From Diorhabda sublineata (Eukaryota; Arthropoda; Insecta; Coleoptera; Chrysomelidae), in assembly GCF_026230105.1 (NCBI RefSeq), contig NC_079485.1, forward strand, positions 26,269,572-26,333,571: a DNA stretch of 64,000 bases, in the 5' to 3' direction. Both the position numbers and the translations under genes were made by a program. This document shows, in pieces, positions 49,620 to 62,015 of the stretch. Position 1 is the first letter of the stretch. The number at the start of each line of letters is the position of its first letter. The notes under the pieces were generated by a model, which was not told the DNA's origin, did no database searches, and saw nothing but the letters and a program-made list of their open reading frames with translations.

Positions 49620-51726
49620 ATGCTGCCAAAAGCGGAAAGGAAACTGTTGTTTCATGTACGTTTAGTAGTGCTCATGAACCAAGAGATGGCGCTGAAACAA
49701 CTCGAGTTGGCTATCTATAGGATGTGGTTCACCTGTGTCTTACTTTACAACAGGATTAGTGTTAAATTTAAACATTGTCATTGGGAGACAAATAAAAAAC
49801 AAATTATAATAAAGAGAAATTTATTTAAACCTATTATTATGATATATAAACATGACTTAATATTACATACAAATCACATCATTGCTAGAATGAAACAGTT
49901 AGTTAAACTTAGCAGTTAAGTGTTTTTGCATTTTGAAAAAAATCTCGACAAAATGTAAGATTTTATTAAATTAGGAGCTTTTATTGTAAAAAATAAGTAA
50001 CAATAAGAGATCAAGCCCTTCATGCAGCAGTCGGCAGTTAGGGGCCATAATATGTACAAAAAACGAGCACAAAAGGCCCCACCAAAATTACGATAATCTA
50101 CAGCTACTACCTTAGATCTAAATTCAACTAAAAATTATACACGTCAATATTACAACATATTGCGATATACAGAATAATCCAAAATTCTGTAATGTAGCAT
50201 TTTTTGATTTTATTAAATCATACAGCCATTTTAGAGGATGTAATCAATTAAAAATATATAAGGACTGGTACAAAAATAACCAAGGAAAACTTTTAATTTG
50301 GAATATTCTGATAACTAATAACCACTTTGTATGCAGAACTACATAACAATGCGAATGTCTTAAATGTACAATATTTTGTAATGCTGGTATCTTTTTGTTT
50401 CAAAAATTGGCTCCAATAAAAATAGTATTCATATACTGTTTTTACAAAGTATTGCATAAAATTATGTTTCAAATTTTTATTAAAAATAATCACTTAACAA
50501 ATAATGCACTGTATATAATACGTCCAAATTAATTATGATAAGTGATATATGATGATATATACAGGGTAACACAGAATTAAATCATCACACAATCACACTT
50601 CACATTTTAGATTCAGAATCATATTTAAACCAAACAAAATAGAACTGATAGGTGTCAATTTCGAAAATTTTTCTAATTTTATTTTGCATTATTTCTTTAT
50701 CCATATACTTTATATCTATAAATTTTTGATATGTTCTTGTTTGGTACTAATAAACATTTCATTTATAGCTAATCAATTTGTTCGATTGCTATTCTAGAAC
50801 GATTTTTAAAATTTCATATGTTTTACTACTAAAATGTGAGGTTTGAATATACTTGTAGATATTTTTAAAACCGGTCTGTTTACCTTTTTACCCTGGATAC
50901 GTGTACATCAGAAGATACGTTTATGATACATCTCATAAAAAAGAATTGCGTAAATTAAATTTCAACTAATAAATTAGATAAAAATAAAATTAAATGACGA
51001 ACACATGAACATATATTTCGAAAATGCGTTGACAATTATAAATAAGTAAAAATATTTGGTACATGTCAAATTAGAATAAAAATACTGCGCAATTATGTAT
51101 AGTTCGACTAGGTAGTATATTCCAACTATATGATGTGCGAATGTGAATCACAGAAAAATAATCAATCATTTAAAACAAATTTCCTATAGGATATATGTAT
51201 ATACATAATTATATGTATAATAAATCATCTGCAGCTACTAAAGGTAGTAAATTCAGTAACATAATATTATTTACCTGCACAAAAAAGTTGATATATCCCC
51301 TGAATTGGACACCATAAGCTGAAAAACCTTTTTTGGTTTAGAAATGCATCATTTAGGACATGAGCATATGGCAGTGAAACATTATTTGGTATTAAATAAA
51401 AGAACTGTGTATTGTTAATAATAAAGCATAGTTTTGACTATTATTTTAGTTTTATACCAAAATTGATAAATCAAACTGTATGCTAAATAAGTTGAATTAT
51501 TTAAAATTGCAATTGTTTTTAAGCTTACAATGTTCCAGCTAATTATTACAAAATTTCAAAAATTCACATAACATTTTTACAAATTTCAATAGGGTGAAAA
51601 AAATAAAATAAACAATATCAGTGGATAAATTCACATAAGCATAGTATTCTTTTTGATTAAAAAAAGATAAATTTGGATATAAAGAAAAATGAAGTTGAAT
51701 GAATAAAAATAAAGATACAATTAACA
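49620..51726. other. No gene recognised
   Basis: AT-rich. A short 'CTCATGAACCAAGAGA' stretch near 49671-49686 is the complement of a piece in the 48.3-49.3 kb repeat. Small ORFs show no domain. Confidence 0.4.
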
Positions 51727-51729
51727 ATT

Positions 51730-53648
51730 AACTCCCGTTAATTCAAATCTGCGATAATTCGAACCTCTCTATGATTCAAAGTTATCACGAGTCCCTTACA
51801 AAATCACTTTATATTTCGAACTAAATCAATACATTTTTATGTACTTGGTAATTCGAATGAAAAAATCATTGCTATATAACAAAACAACGCGTTAATTCGA
51901 ACTCATAGGCGCAATCACTCGACAATTCAAAGTTGCAGAGAGAAAGAGGCGTAGTTTGACTATTTGACACACACTTCTTACGAATGGGTTTGATCAGTTA
52001 TCATTCATTTACTGTTACTCTTTCGTTGGTATACTGATAAAAAGTTTGTCTTAGTTATGAGCCCTAGAAAGTATAAATGTTTAACGATTGCTGAAAAGAA
52101 GAAGTTAATCGAAAAAGTAGAGAAGGGTGAGAAGAAAAGTGGTGTTGCAAAAGAATTTAACATTGCTCTGAGTACTCTCTGAAGCATAATAAAGCAAGTA
52201 CGGAAAAGAACTACTAAAGGAGAATTTCCTCGTCTGAAAGAAAGCCTGGTCATTTGGCTAAGACAACGTAGAGGACAAAAAATGTCAATTAGCGGAAACT
52301 TGTTGAAGGAAGAAGGAAAAGAGTTCGCGTCTACTCTAAGCATCAAAAACTTTGCGGCAAGTGAAGGGTGGCTTACAAATATCAAAAAGAGAAATGGAGT
52401 TGTTTAAAAAAATTTGTGGGGAAAGTGTTGATGATGCAATTTGCTTAGATTGGCACGGTAAATTGAAATTCTGGATTGACAACTATGATACCCAAGACAT
52501 TTTTAATACTGATGAAATTGGCCTATTTTTCAAATGTTTACCGGACAAGACGCTTACTTCTAAAGATGAAAAATGTCATGGGGGAAAGCATAGTAAAGAG
52601 AGATTGACACTTTTACTTGCAGTAAATATGGACGAATCGGAAAAACTTAAGCCCTTAGTGATAGGAAAAGCAATGAAACCGCGATGTTTCAAAGGAAAGA
52701 AATCGTTTCCTACTGATTACCGTGCTAACAAAAAAGCTTGGATGACGACAGAACTTTTTAACAATTGATGGGGACATGAAACGACAAAAGCGGAAAATTT
52801 TACTATTTTTATACAATTGCACTGTCTACAACAGTCCTCCTACATTGTCCAACGTGGAACTCTACTTCTTTCCGCCAAATACAACTTCCAAATTGCAACC
52901 ATTGGACTAAGAGATCATCCATAATTTTAAGACGTTCTATCGCTAAGCTCTACAAGTAGCTAACTGCAAATACCACGGTTCTAACAGCTATTTTACTGAT
53001 TGACAAGGCATGGAGAGCTGTAACACCCCTAACGATTCTCAACTGCTTCAAAAAATCCGGTTTCTTAAAAGAAGATCTTCCAATACTTATGAATTATCAA
53101 GAACCAGCAATAGAACCATTAGTTGACATCAATGGTGTGACTTTGTTCAAGTGGATTAAGATTTTGCTGTCTCATGTTCACTAACCGATGGCGAAATTTC
53201 ATCTGTGACAGATACGAATGAAAAAATGTAACGATGAAGATGAGGACGATAGATCAGAACCTTTGGCAGAGATGTCAGTTAATGAAGCAAGAATCTCATT
53301 CGATACCTTACAAAGCTTCTGTCTACAAAAGGAAAGTGATGAAAAAGTATTTCAGGCATTTTTTTATTAAAAAGTTATTGAGCAGCAGCAATGTGTTTTG
53401 GAGCGAACCAGTATAACAGAGTTCCTTCGAAAGATTAATTAATTTACATTATGAATACATGTACCTCTAAACTTTCGACATTGTTATAGAATGGTAGTTA
53501 ATGAATAATAATTGATCAACACTTAATAACTCGAAGTTTTATTTATTTTCTCTCACAAATTTCGTACCATTTGATATTTCAAACACTCGATAATTCTTAA
53601 TACATTTTAAGAATCCCTCGATTTTCGAATTAACGCGAGTCGACTGTA
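51730..53648 (+). mobile_element. Tigger/pogo-type element with inactivated transposase
   Basis: Ends match typical Tigger termini: the left CTCCCGTTAATTCAAATC is complementary to the right GATTTTCGAATTAACGCGAG. The transposase starts at ATG 52057 (MSPRKYKCLTIAEKKKLIEK, CENP-B-like HTH). It passes LLKEEGKEFASTLSI, then continues after a shift at 52352-52768 with FNTDEIGLFFKCLPDKT (first catalytic Asp), CHGGKHSKERLTLLL and DYRANKKAWMTTELF. The second catalytic Asp is lost (LYNCTVYN where LLDNCPAH-like text is expected, about 52803-52830). FPPNTTSKLQPLD follows in another frame. About 1.92 kb, close to full length. Confidence 0.9.
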
Positions 53649-55060
53649 TGAATGTAACGAAACCAGAAACCTTATTGCAGTTCGAATAGTTAAAGATTGG
53701 GTTAAATTAAAGGGAAAAAATCTTTCTATAAATACAAATTCAGCTTCAAACTTTTATATACTTTTATAAAAAATTATGTTATCTTATTGAATCGAACACA
53801 TTTTATTTTGTTGCTTCTGTATTTTTATCCACTGATTAAAAAAATTAAATAAATATATACTACGATTATCACAATTTAATGACTTCATCGAATGAATATG
53901 ATAAGAGATGTCACAAAAACGTATGAGATTACCGAAATGAGCCGAAGGGAAGTAAATACATATGTGCGTTTTTGAGATATACCTAATATGCTCAGTCAAA
54001 ACTTACCTAAAATTAAAAAATAGTAATCACACTTCAAAAGTAGTGCTTTAACATTTTATTACCGATCATTTATTGGTAATTTAAAATTTTAAAATAGGAA
54101 ACATAAAATTAAAAGTCGACAAAAAAATTTTTAGTGAAAATGTAGGTTGCCTAGTTAGCAAAAAACAATATTGTTCTTATAAAGTAACAAGTATTTAACC
54201 AAAAACTAGAAAAAATGCTTATCAATATATACAAATAGTTACAAAATTACTTTCAAATATATTTTTTTAGTTAAAAACTTGTTACATTAAATTGTTGATA
54301 TTTACTTATTGTACTAACTAAAAAAATTAATTGTTCCTTCATTTATAAAATTGTTAAATGGTGATATTTGATACATCAATTAGGCCTCTTATACAAAAGT
54401 AATTGTGACAAAGAAATAGCTTCATTATATTTAACGAAACTTTGATGAGCGAGTCGACATTAACACAAAATTTGAACTATTTACTGATGTTTTAAGCACA
54501 TGTCTAAAGGCGGTATTGATACACAAGGGAAATAAGTATGCGCTAGTACCAATAGTATATTCAATTGTTTCGAAAGAAACACGAACTTTATACTTAATAA
54601 AATACAAAGATTACTGTTGGAAATCACTATATCACAAAAAGAATTGTGATATGTGAAACCTAAAAATATCATTTTACCGTTACTCTAGATGAAACTTTGA
54701 TGACAAATTTGTCAAGGCTATGAATAAGGAGGGACGTAACTTTTTATATACAAAAAGTATTTTCAAATTTAAGTCGAAATACGAAGTTCCACAAATATTC
54801 AAATTGATGAAACACTAAAATTTTGATAAAAAAAACTGGCAAACTGACAAGGATCTCGATGTCTGTTGATCATTAAAAGCAGTTATGAAAGGATTTTTTA
54901 GGAGCCACGGCGCCGAACTGTCTACGATATAGAGAAGCTTGAAGAACGACCTCAATGCTGTTGGGACACAAATATAATAGACTTTTCGCATTTAATTATA
55001 TATTTTCAATTCTATCTTCCCCATACCTTGTCTGCATGCACTAAAAAAATTACAAAAGAT
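53649..55060. other. No gene recognised; possible hAT 5' remnant at the right end
   Basis: AT-rich. 54.7-55.06 kb may be the decayed upstream part of the hAT copy that follows, but I cannot read a clear motif there. Confidence 0.35.
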
Positions 55061-55640
55061 CACGAAGACTCTTAAATATAAAATTCTGTGAACCACTTGC
55101 TGCAAAATATCTACAAAGCGTAGAGAAAAGATTTGATGAGTTTTACACTCTTTCGAGTAAAACTAGTAAATATGCAGCTCTGTGTTACCCAAGATTTTAA
55201 AAAAAGTGGCTAGTATATCTAACTGCCGCTGATCAAAAGAAGTGTATAAACATTTTAAAATAAGGAGTAAGGAAGGAAAAATCAGAAATCCCAGAGCTTT
55301 TAACAGTCAACACTGCAGCCAATAAACACACGCCACCAAGACGAGTTTTTTTATTTTAATTCCGACTCTGGCAGTGAAGCGGAATCAGTTGATGTTAAAA
55401 AGAGAGCGGATATGATCATTTCAAATTTTTTTGCCGAAGGAAGCCAAGAACGAGAGCTTCTACAAAGTTATCCTGTTATCCTAGGCAAAGTGTTTTATTA
55501 AGAACAATACTACACCAATCTCATCCACTGGCTCGGTAGAAAGAATGTTTTCTTTTGCAACTATGCCAAATAAACCTAGGTCACACAAATTATCTGACGA
55601 CTTATTTGAAAAAAAGTAGTTGTGAAATGTAACTTGAACA
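55061..55640 (+). mobile_element. hAT transposase remnant (C-terminal dimerisation region)
   Basis: A frame ending at TAG 55617-55619 reads SSTGSVERMFSFATMPNKPR then HKLSDDLFEKK. This is the conserved hAT C-terminal block (xSxxxER-FS...RxxLxxxxxE). Upstream frames are decayed (for example KRFDEFYTLSSKTSKYAA near 55120). Confidence 0.7.
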
Positions 55641-55919
55641 TGAAAAAATCATAAATGTAAAGATCGGAGGTTAGTTGATTGAACGTTAGAAATTATTTTT
55701 TTGTTCCTCGAATAATTACTAAAAATCTTTTAAGAGATGTGTGTCATTATTTTCCATCATTCCTTCTATATAGAATTAATAACATTGATGGATATATTAG
55801 TTCAAAATCAAGTTAATCAACTAATGATTAACGTCAATAATCATGATTAAGATTACTTTCTTAATCATGATTAATGTAATAAGATTGAAATTAATCAAAT
55901 CAATGAATTGATTGAGAAA

Positions 55920-56411
55920 TTAATGGATGAATACCAACACTGGAGCAAAGTCGAACTACAAGCACTAATGTGTCTCCTATATTTGGGTGAAGTAATAAGA
56001 ATAATTACATGAATTCTGAAGATCTATGGAGAGTCGATGGTACTGTTGTTGAAAGATTAGGCTTACCATGTCTCTACAAGATTTTGATTTCTACTTCGAC
56101 ATTTGCGGTTTGATGATTGTGACACACAGGAAGCTACAAGGCCTCTAGATAGACTGGCATCGATTTAAGATGTTTTCGACATGTTTTTAGAAAAATGTAA
56201 AAGCGGATTTACACCTTATCATTATGTTATAGTAGATAAAAAATTAGAGAAATCTAGTGGTAGATGTATTTTCCATCAATACATATCTGGTGAACCCAAT
56301 AAATATGGTTTTACGCCTTTTGTGATTCTAAAGTTTTTTATACTTCCGATAAGGAAGTATATATTGGCAAATAAAGATCCTTCAAAGCCCAAAAGCAGAT
56401 GTTACAAATAA
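55920..56411 (+). mobile_element. Second piggyBac transposase remnant
   Basis: HWSKVELQALMCLLYLGEV, then after shifts LRHLRFDDCDTQ and DRLASI. The open part at 56181-56411 reads FDMFLEKCKSGFTPYHYVIV, then DKKLEKSSGRCIFHQYISGE and PNKYG. This is the piggyBac region around the first catalytic Asp, but the expected TVDE is changed to IVDK. It lies on the strand opposite to the 44-45.7 kb copy and covers a different part of the protein. Confidence 0.7.
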
Positions 56412-56419
56412 AAATTATT

Positions 56420-57215
56420 TTTTATATATAAACAATAGAAATAACTTGATCAACGTAATAAACTTTGGTCAATTTTAAAAATTATTATTAGTTCTTTCAA
56501 TTTTTAATATAATCTTTACAAAAGAATAATTAGACGTAGAAAAAAAGAAAATATGAATATATTTGTATTCTTACTGTATTGGGAATAAATGAGAAAATGA
56601 AATTTCATTCCCGCGCATGATGTACAAAGGAAAAATGAAAGTTAGTATTTTCAGCTTGTTAACACGACCAGAACTACAAGTACCAAAAAATGCCGAAATT
56701 TTAAGAAAATATAACTTTAAAGCAACTAAACGGTACTTGTAAACGAATCTGTATAACAATATAAATTTGAAAAGGATAATCATATATTTAAAATCACATA
56801 ACGAACAGCTGATTTATAGAATATATAAAAATATCCTTACATAAGTAGTAAATGTTTAGTTAACACAAATCCTGTGATTCGATAGATCGTTTATTACAGT
56901 TGACAATCATATATACACGAAACGACAACACGCAGATTATGCGAAAATTTTTGAAATAAAAAATTGTCAATATTTTTTTTATACGAGACCTAGACACTTG
57001 ATACAAAACCACGCATTAAACGTCATCTTGAATTTCATTCTAAACATCATTACGTAATTCCTAACAATATATTTACGATGGGGTAGCAATAGTTACAGTT
57101 ACAAAAGTTATAGACAAGCGAATATGACATTTTTGTTTCATCCAAAATGTACACTAAAAATAAATGATGAATCAAGTTGACAATTTACTAATTGTAGAAA
57201 ATTCCTTCAGATTTA
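56420..57215. other. No recognisable feature
   Basis: AT-rich sequence before the tandem array. No ORF worth calling. Confidence 0.4.
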
Positions 57216-57297
57216 CTCCGCTGACTGCCGGTACTATCCAGCAAAACACAACGCTACGTGACACTTTCTTTAAAATGTTGAAAAAAGGCAAGCTGAC

Positions 57298-57337
<40 letters not shown>

Positions 57338-58850
57338 ACAACCCTGAAGAGGGTGAGTGACACATCCTTACCCTAGGAAGGTAGGCTTGGTTATATATAC
57401 CAAACATATGACCAAAACCATTGCGCCGGCGATTTTGATAAATGAACCACACAACTGTTGGCTGCCGGTACTATCCAGCAAAAAACAACGCTTCGTGACG
57501 AAATCTTTGAAACCTTGAAGAAAGGCGAGCTGTCTAGTCAGGAGTATACGAGCGTAAAGAGGGTGAGTAAAACATATTTAGCAAGTTTTCTAGAATGCGC
57601 AAAGGAGATGTAGGGACATCTTACTTCTATGAGGATTCGCTTCTATTATGCATACCAAGCAAGTAGCCAACTGCGGCCCAACGGTCGACGACCCGACCAA
57701 GCTTGGAGCCAATCAATTGCTGACAGAAGCCAAATCTTGGAAGTGCGATTCCATAGGTCAGAACAATTCTCCAGACTGAGCGAAAAAAATACTGCAGCTG
57801 AGTTGAGGGGTGATGTTAAAACTCAGGAACACATCAAATCCCAGAACACGGAAAAGTCGGTTGTCACAGATACAATACAACCAAGGCGTTTGATCCGATC
57901 CACGGTTTTTTTGCAACAGAGAAGAAAACTACGACAGGCATGATATAAAACCCTTAAAAAGGCGAACTGCTCGAAATAAGAGTACATAAGCGCAAAGGGG
58001 TGGATGACACATATTTCTCATAGAAAGTTACGATTCTGATATGAACGCCAAGGAAGATACGATTGGTATTGCGTAACAAACTAATTACCATCATGCATGC
58101 GCCCAGCGGTTGATGACCTGATCAAGCTAGGAGTTAATAAATTGCTGACAGAAGCCAAACCATGAAGTGCGATTCCATAGGACAGACGAATCCTCCAGAC
58201 TGAGCTGCAGCTAAGTTGAGTTTGTCAAAACTCAGGAACATCAAATCCCAGAACACGGGAAAGTCGGATATCATAGATACAATACAACCAAGGCGTTTAA
58301 TTCGACCTTCCGTTTTTTTTGCAATAGAGGAGATAAATACGACAGACATGATCTAAAACCCTTCAAAGGGCGAGATAGGTGAGAGGAGAATATATATTCG
58401 CAAAAGGGGTGGGTGACACATATTTTACCTAGGAAGTTAAACTTCTGGTATGCATGCTAAGATAGTCGCTATACTCACTGAGAGCCATCGGACGACGACC
58501 TAGATAAATGTAGTGGCTGTACTCAGTGGAGGCCATCTGCCGAGGGCCTGGATAAGTTTGTAGCAAATAACAGGGTCCCAATTTTCAAAGCTACTCCATA
58601 GGTCAGATCAATCGCAGGAGAAGAAAAAGTTGCTCATTTCAGATACAATACAAGCAGGGCCGCAGATCCAACCACGCGGTGCGACTCCATAATCAGAGCA
58701 ATACAACGGACTGGTCGTAGGAAATATTGAACTTGATTGAGAAATAGCATAAGACTTGGGAAGGCCTAATTGCAGGAAAGCAGAAAGCTGCTCATTTCAG
58801 ATACAATAAAAGCAGGGCAGCCGAGTGAGAGTGAGGGATATATCCTTACC
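57216..58850. repeat. Diverged left part of the tandem array, with a second repeated block
   Basis: Two diverged core units start near 57229 and 57462 (both CTGCCGGTACTATCCAGCAA). A different ~250-bp block (GAAGTGCGATTCCATAGG...CAATACAACCAAGGCGTTT) appears at about 57740-57960 and 58155-58370, and again at 61700-61930. Between them are unit fragments with 'GGTGGGTGACACATAT'. The ORFs across this stretch are by-products. Confidence 0.75.
57302..57334. repeat. (GA)n microsatellite inside an array unit
   Basis: About 17 GA dinucleotides where other units carry GGAGCGAGAGTATACGAG. It looks like local slippage in the GA-rich part of the unit. Confidence 0.95.
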
Positions 58851-61800
58851 TTAGGAAGGTAAGCTTGATAATGCATAACATGGATGAATCTAGAGATACA
58901 AAACTGTTTAGTATCAGCAAAGGTCAATGTTACGTGACACATTCTTTGAAACCGTGAAAAAGGCGAGCTGTTTGGAGCGAGAGTATACGAGCGCGAAGAG
59001 GGAGAGCGACACATCTTTACCCCAGGAAAGTACGAATAATTATTGATAACAAAGTAATTACCATCGTGAATGCGCCCAACGACCTGGTTGAATCTAGAGA
59101 TATAAAACTGTTTAGTATCAGCAAAGGTCAATGTTACGTGACACATTCTTTGAAACCGTGAAAATGGCGAGCTGTTTGGAGCGAGAGTATACGAGCGCGA
59201 AGAGGGAGAGCGACACATCTTTACCCCAGGAAAGTACGAATAATTATTGATAACAAAGTAATTACCATCGTGAATGCGCCCAACGACCTGGTTGAATCTA
59301 GAGATATAAAACTGTTTAGTATCAGCAAAGGTCAATGTTACGTGACACATTCTTTGAAACCGTGAAAATGGCGAGCTGTTTGGAGCGAGAGTATACGAGC
59401 GCGAAGAGGGAGAGCGACACATCTTTACCCCAGGAAGGTACGAATAATTATTGATAACAAAGTAATTACCATCGTGAATGCGCCCAACGACCTGGTTGAA
59501 TCTAGAGATACAAAACTGTTTAGTATCAGCAAAGGTCAATGTTACGTGACACATTCTTTGAAACCGTGAAAAAGGCGAGCTGTTTGGAGCGAGAGTATAC
59601 GAGCGCGAAGAGGGAGAGCGACACATCTTTACCCCAGGAAGGTACGAATAATTATTGATAACAAAGTAATTACCATCGTGAATGCGCCCAACGACCTGGT
59701 TGAATCTAGAGATACAAAACTGTTTAGTATCAGCAAAGGTCAATGTTACGTGACACATTCTTTGAAACTGTCAAAAAAGGGAGCTGATTGGAGCGAGAGT
59801 ATACGAGCGCGAAGAGGGAGAGCGACAGATCTTTACCCCAGGAAGGTACGAATAATTATAGACACCGAAGTAATTACTATCCTGATTGCGCCTAACGACC
59901 TGGCTGAATCTAGAGATACAAAACTGTTTAGTATCAGCAAAGGTCAATGTTACGTGACACATTCTTTGAAACCATGGAAAAGGCGAGGTGATTGGAGCGA
60001 GAGGGTGAGCGACACATCTTCACCGTGAAGAGGTACGATTGATTATTGATACCAAAGTAATTACCATCCTGAATGCGACCAACGACCTGGCTGAATCTAG
60101 AGATACAAAACTTTTTAGTATCAGCAAAGGTCAATGTTACGTGACACATTCTTAGAAACCATGAAAAAGGCGAGCTGATTGGAGCGAGAGGGTGAGCGAC
60201 ACATCTTCACCGTGAAGAGGTACGATTGATTATTGATACCAAAGTAATTACCATCCTGAATGCGACCAACGACCTGGCTGAATCTAGAGATACAAAACTT
60301 TTTAGTATCAGCAAAGGTCAATGTTACGTGACACATTCTTTGAAACCATGAAAAAGGCGAGCTGTTTGGAGCGAGAGGGTGAGCGACACATCTTCACCGT
60401 GAAGAAGTACGATTGGTTATTGATACCAAAGTAATTACCACCCTGAATGCGCCCAACGACCTGGCTGAATCTAGAGATACAAAACTCTTTAGTACCAGCA
60501 AAGGTCAATGTTACGTGACACATTCTTTGAAACCATGAAAAAGGCGAACTGATTGGAGCGAGAGTATACGAGCGCGAAGGGGGAGAGCGACACATCTTTA
60601 CCCCAGGAAGGTACTAATAATTATTGACACCAAAGTAATTACTATCCTGAATGCGCCTAACGACCTGGCTGAATCTAGAGATACAATATTGTTTAGTATC
60701 AGCAAAGGTCAATGTTACGTGACACATTCTTTGAAACCGTGAAAAAGGCGAGCTGTTTGGAGCGAGAGGGTGAGCGACACATCTTCACCCTGAAGATGTA
60801 CGATTGGTTATTGATACCAAAGTAATTACCATCATGAATGCGCCCAACGACCTGGCTGAATCTAGAAATACAAAACTCTTTAGTATCAGCAAAGGTCAAT
60901 GTTACGTGACACATTCTTTGAAACCATGAAAAAGGCGAGCTGATTGGAGCGAGAGTATACGAGCGAGAAGAGGGAGAGCGACACATCTTTACCCCAGGAT
61001 CGTACGAATAATTATTGATACCAAAGTAATTACCATCCTGAATGCGCCCAACGACCTGGCTGAATCTAGAGATACAAAACTGTTTAGTATCAGCAAAGGT
61101 CAATGTTACGTGACACATTCTTTGAAACCATGAAAAAGGCGAGCTGATTGGAGCGAGAGGGTGAGCGACACATCTTCACCGTGAAGGGGTACGATTGATT
61201 ATTGATACCAAAGTAATTACCATCCTGAATGCGCCCAACGACCTGGCTGAATCTAGAGATACAAAACTGTTTAGTATCAGCAAAGGTCAATGTTACGTGA
61301 CACATTCTTTGAAACTGTGAAAAAAGCGAGCTGATTGGAGCGAGAGTATACGAGCGCGAAGAGGGAGAGCGACACATCTTTACCCCAGGAAGGTACGAAT
61401 AATTATTGACATCAAAGTAATTACTATCCTCAATGCGCCCAACGATCTGGCTGAATCTAGAGATACAAAACTGTTTAAAATCAGCAAAGGACAACACTAC
61501 GTGACACATTCTTTGAAACCGTGAAAAAAGGCGAGCTGACTGGAGCGAGAGTATATGAGAATAAAGAGGGTGAGTGACAGATCTTTACCTCAGGAAGATA
61601 CGTTTGGTAATGCGTAACAAACTAATTACCATCCTGCATGCGCCCAGCGGTTGACGACCTGACCTGACCAAGCTAGGAGTTAATATATTGCTGACAGAAG
61701 CCAAACCATGAAGTGCGATTCCATAGAACTGACCAATCCTCCAGACTCAGCTGCAGCTAAGTTGAGGTTGTCAAAATTCAGAAACATCAAATCCCAGAGC

Positions 61801-62015
61801 ACGGGAAAGTCGGATGTCATAGATACAATACAACCAAGGCGTTTAATTCGACCCTCCGTTTTTTGCATTAGAGAAGATAAATACGACAGACTTGATCTAA
61901 AACCCTTCAAAGGGCGAGATGGGTGAGAGGAGAATATATATTCGCAAAAGTGTTGTATGAAACATTTTATAAGTTACACTTATGGTATGCATGCTAAAAT
62001 AGTCGCTATACTCAT
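58851..62015. repeat. Satellite-like tandem array, 204/187-bp units (left block)
   Basis: Anchored on TGCGCC/TGCGAC, units start at 59071, 59275, 59479, 59683, 59887, 60074, 60261, 60448, 60652, 60839, 61043, 61230, 61434 and 61639. Spacings are 204, 204, 204, 204, 187, 187, 187, 204, 187, 204, 187, 204 and 205. The 187-bp form lacks 17 bases within GAGAGTATACGAGCGCGAAG. From 61639 the array runs into the ~250-bp block and a segment also present at about 58080-58490. No coding function is supported. Confidence 0.9.

Noticed and set aside
58766..59758. 330-aa minus-strand ORF as a gene
   Set aside because: It is the 204-bp repeat read in a phase that happens to lack stops. It breaks wherever 187-bp units occur and shows no domain.
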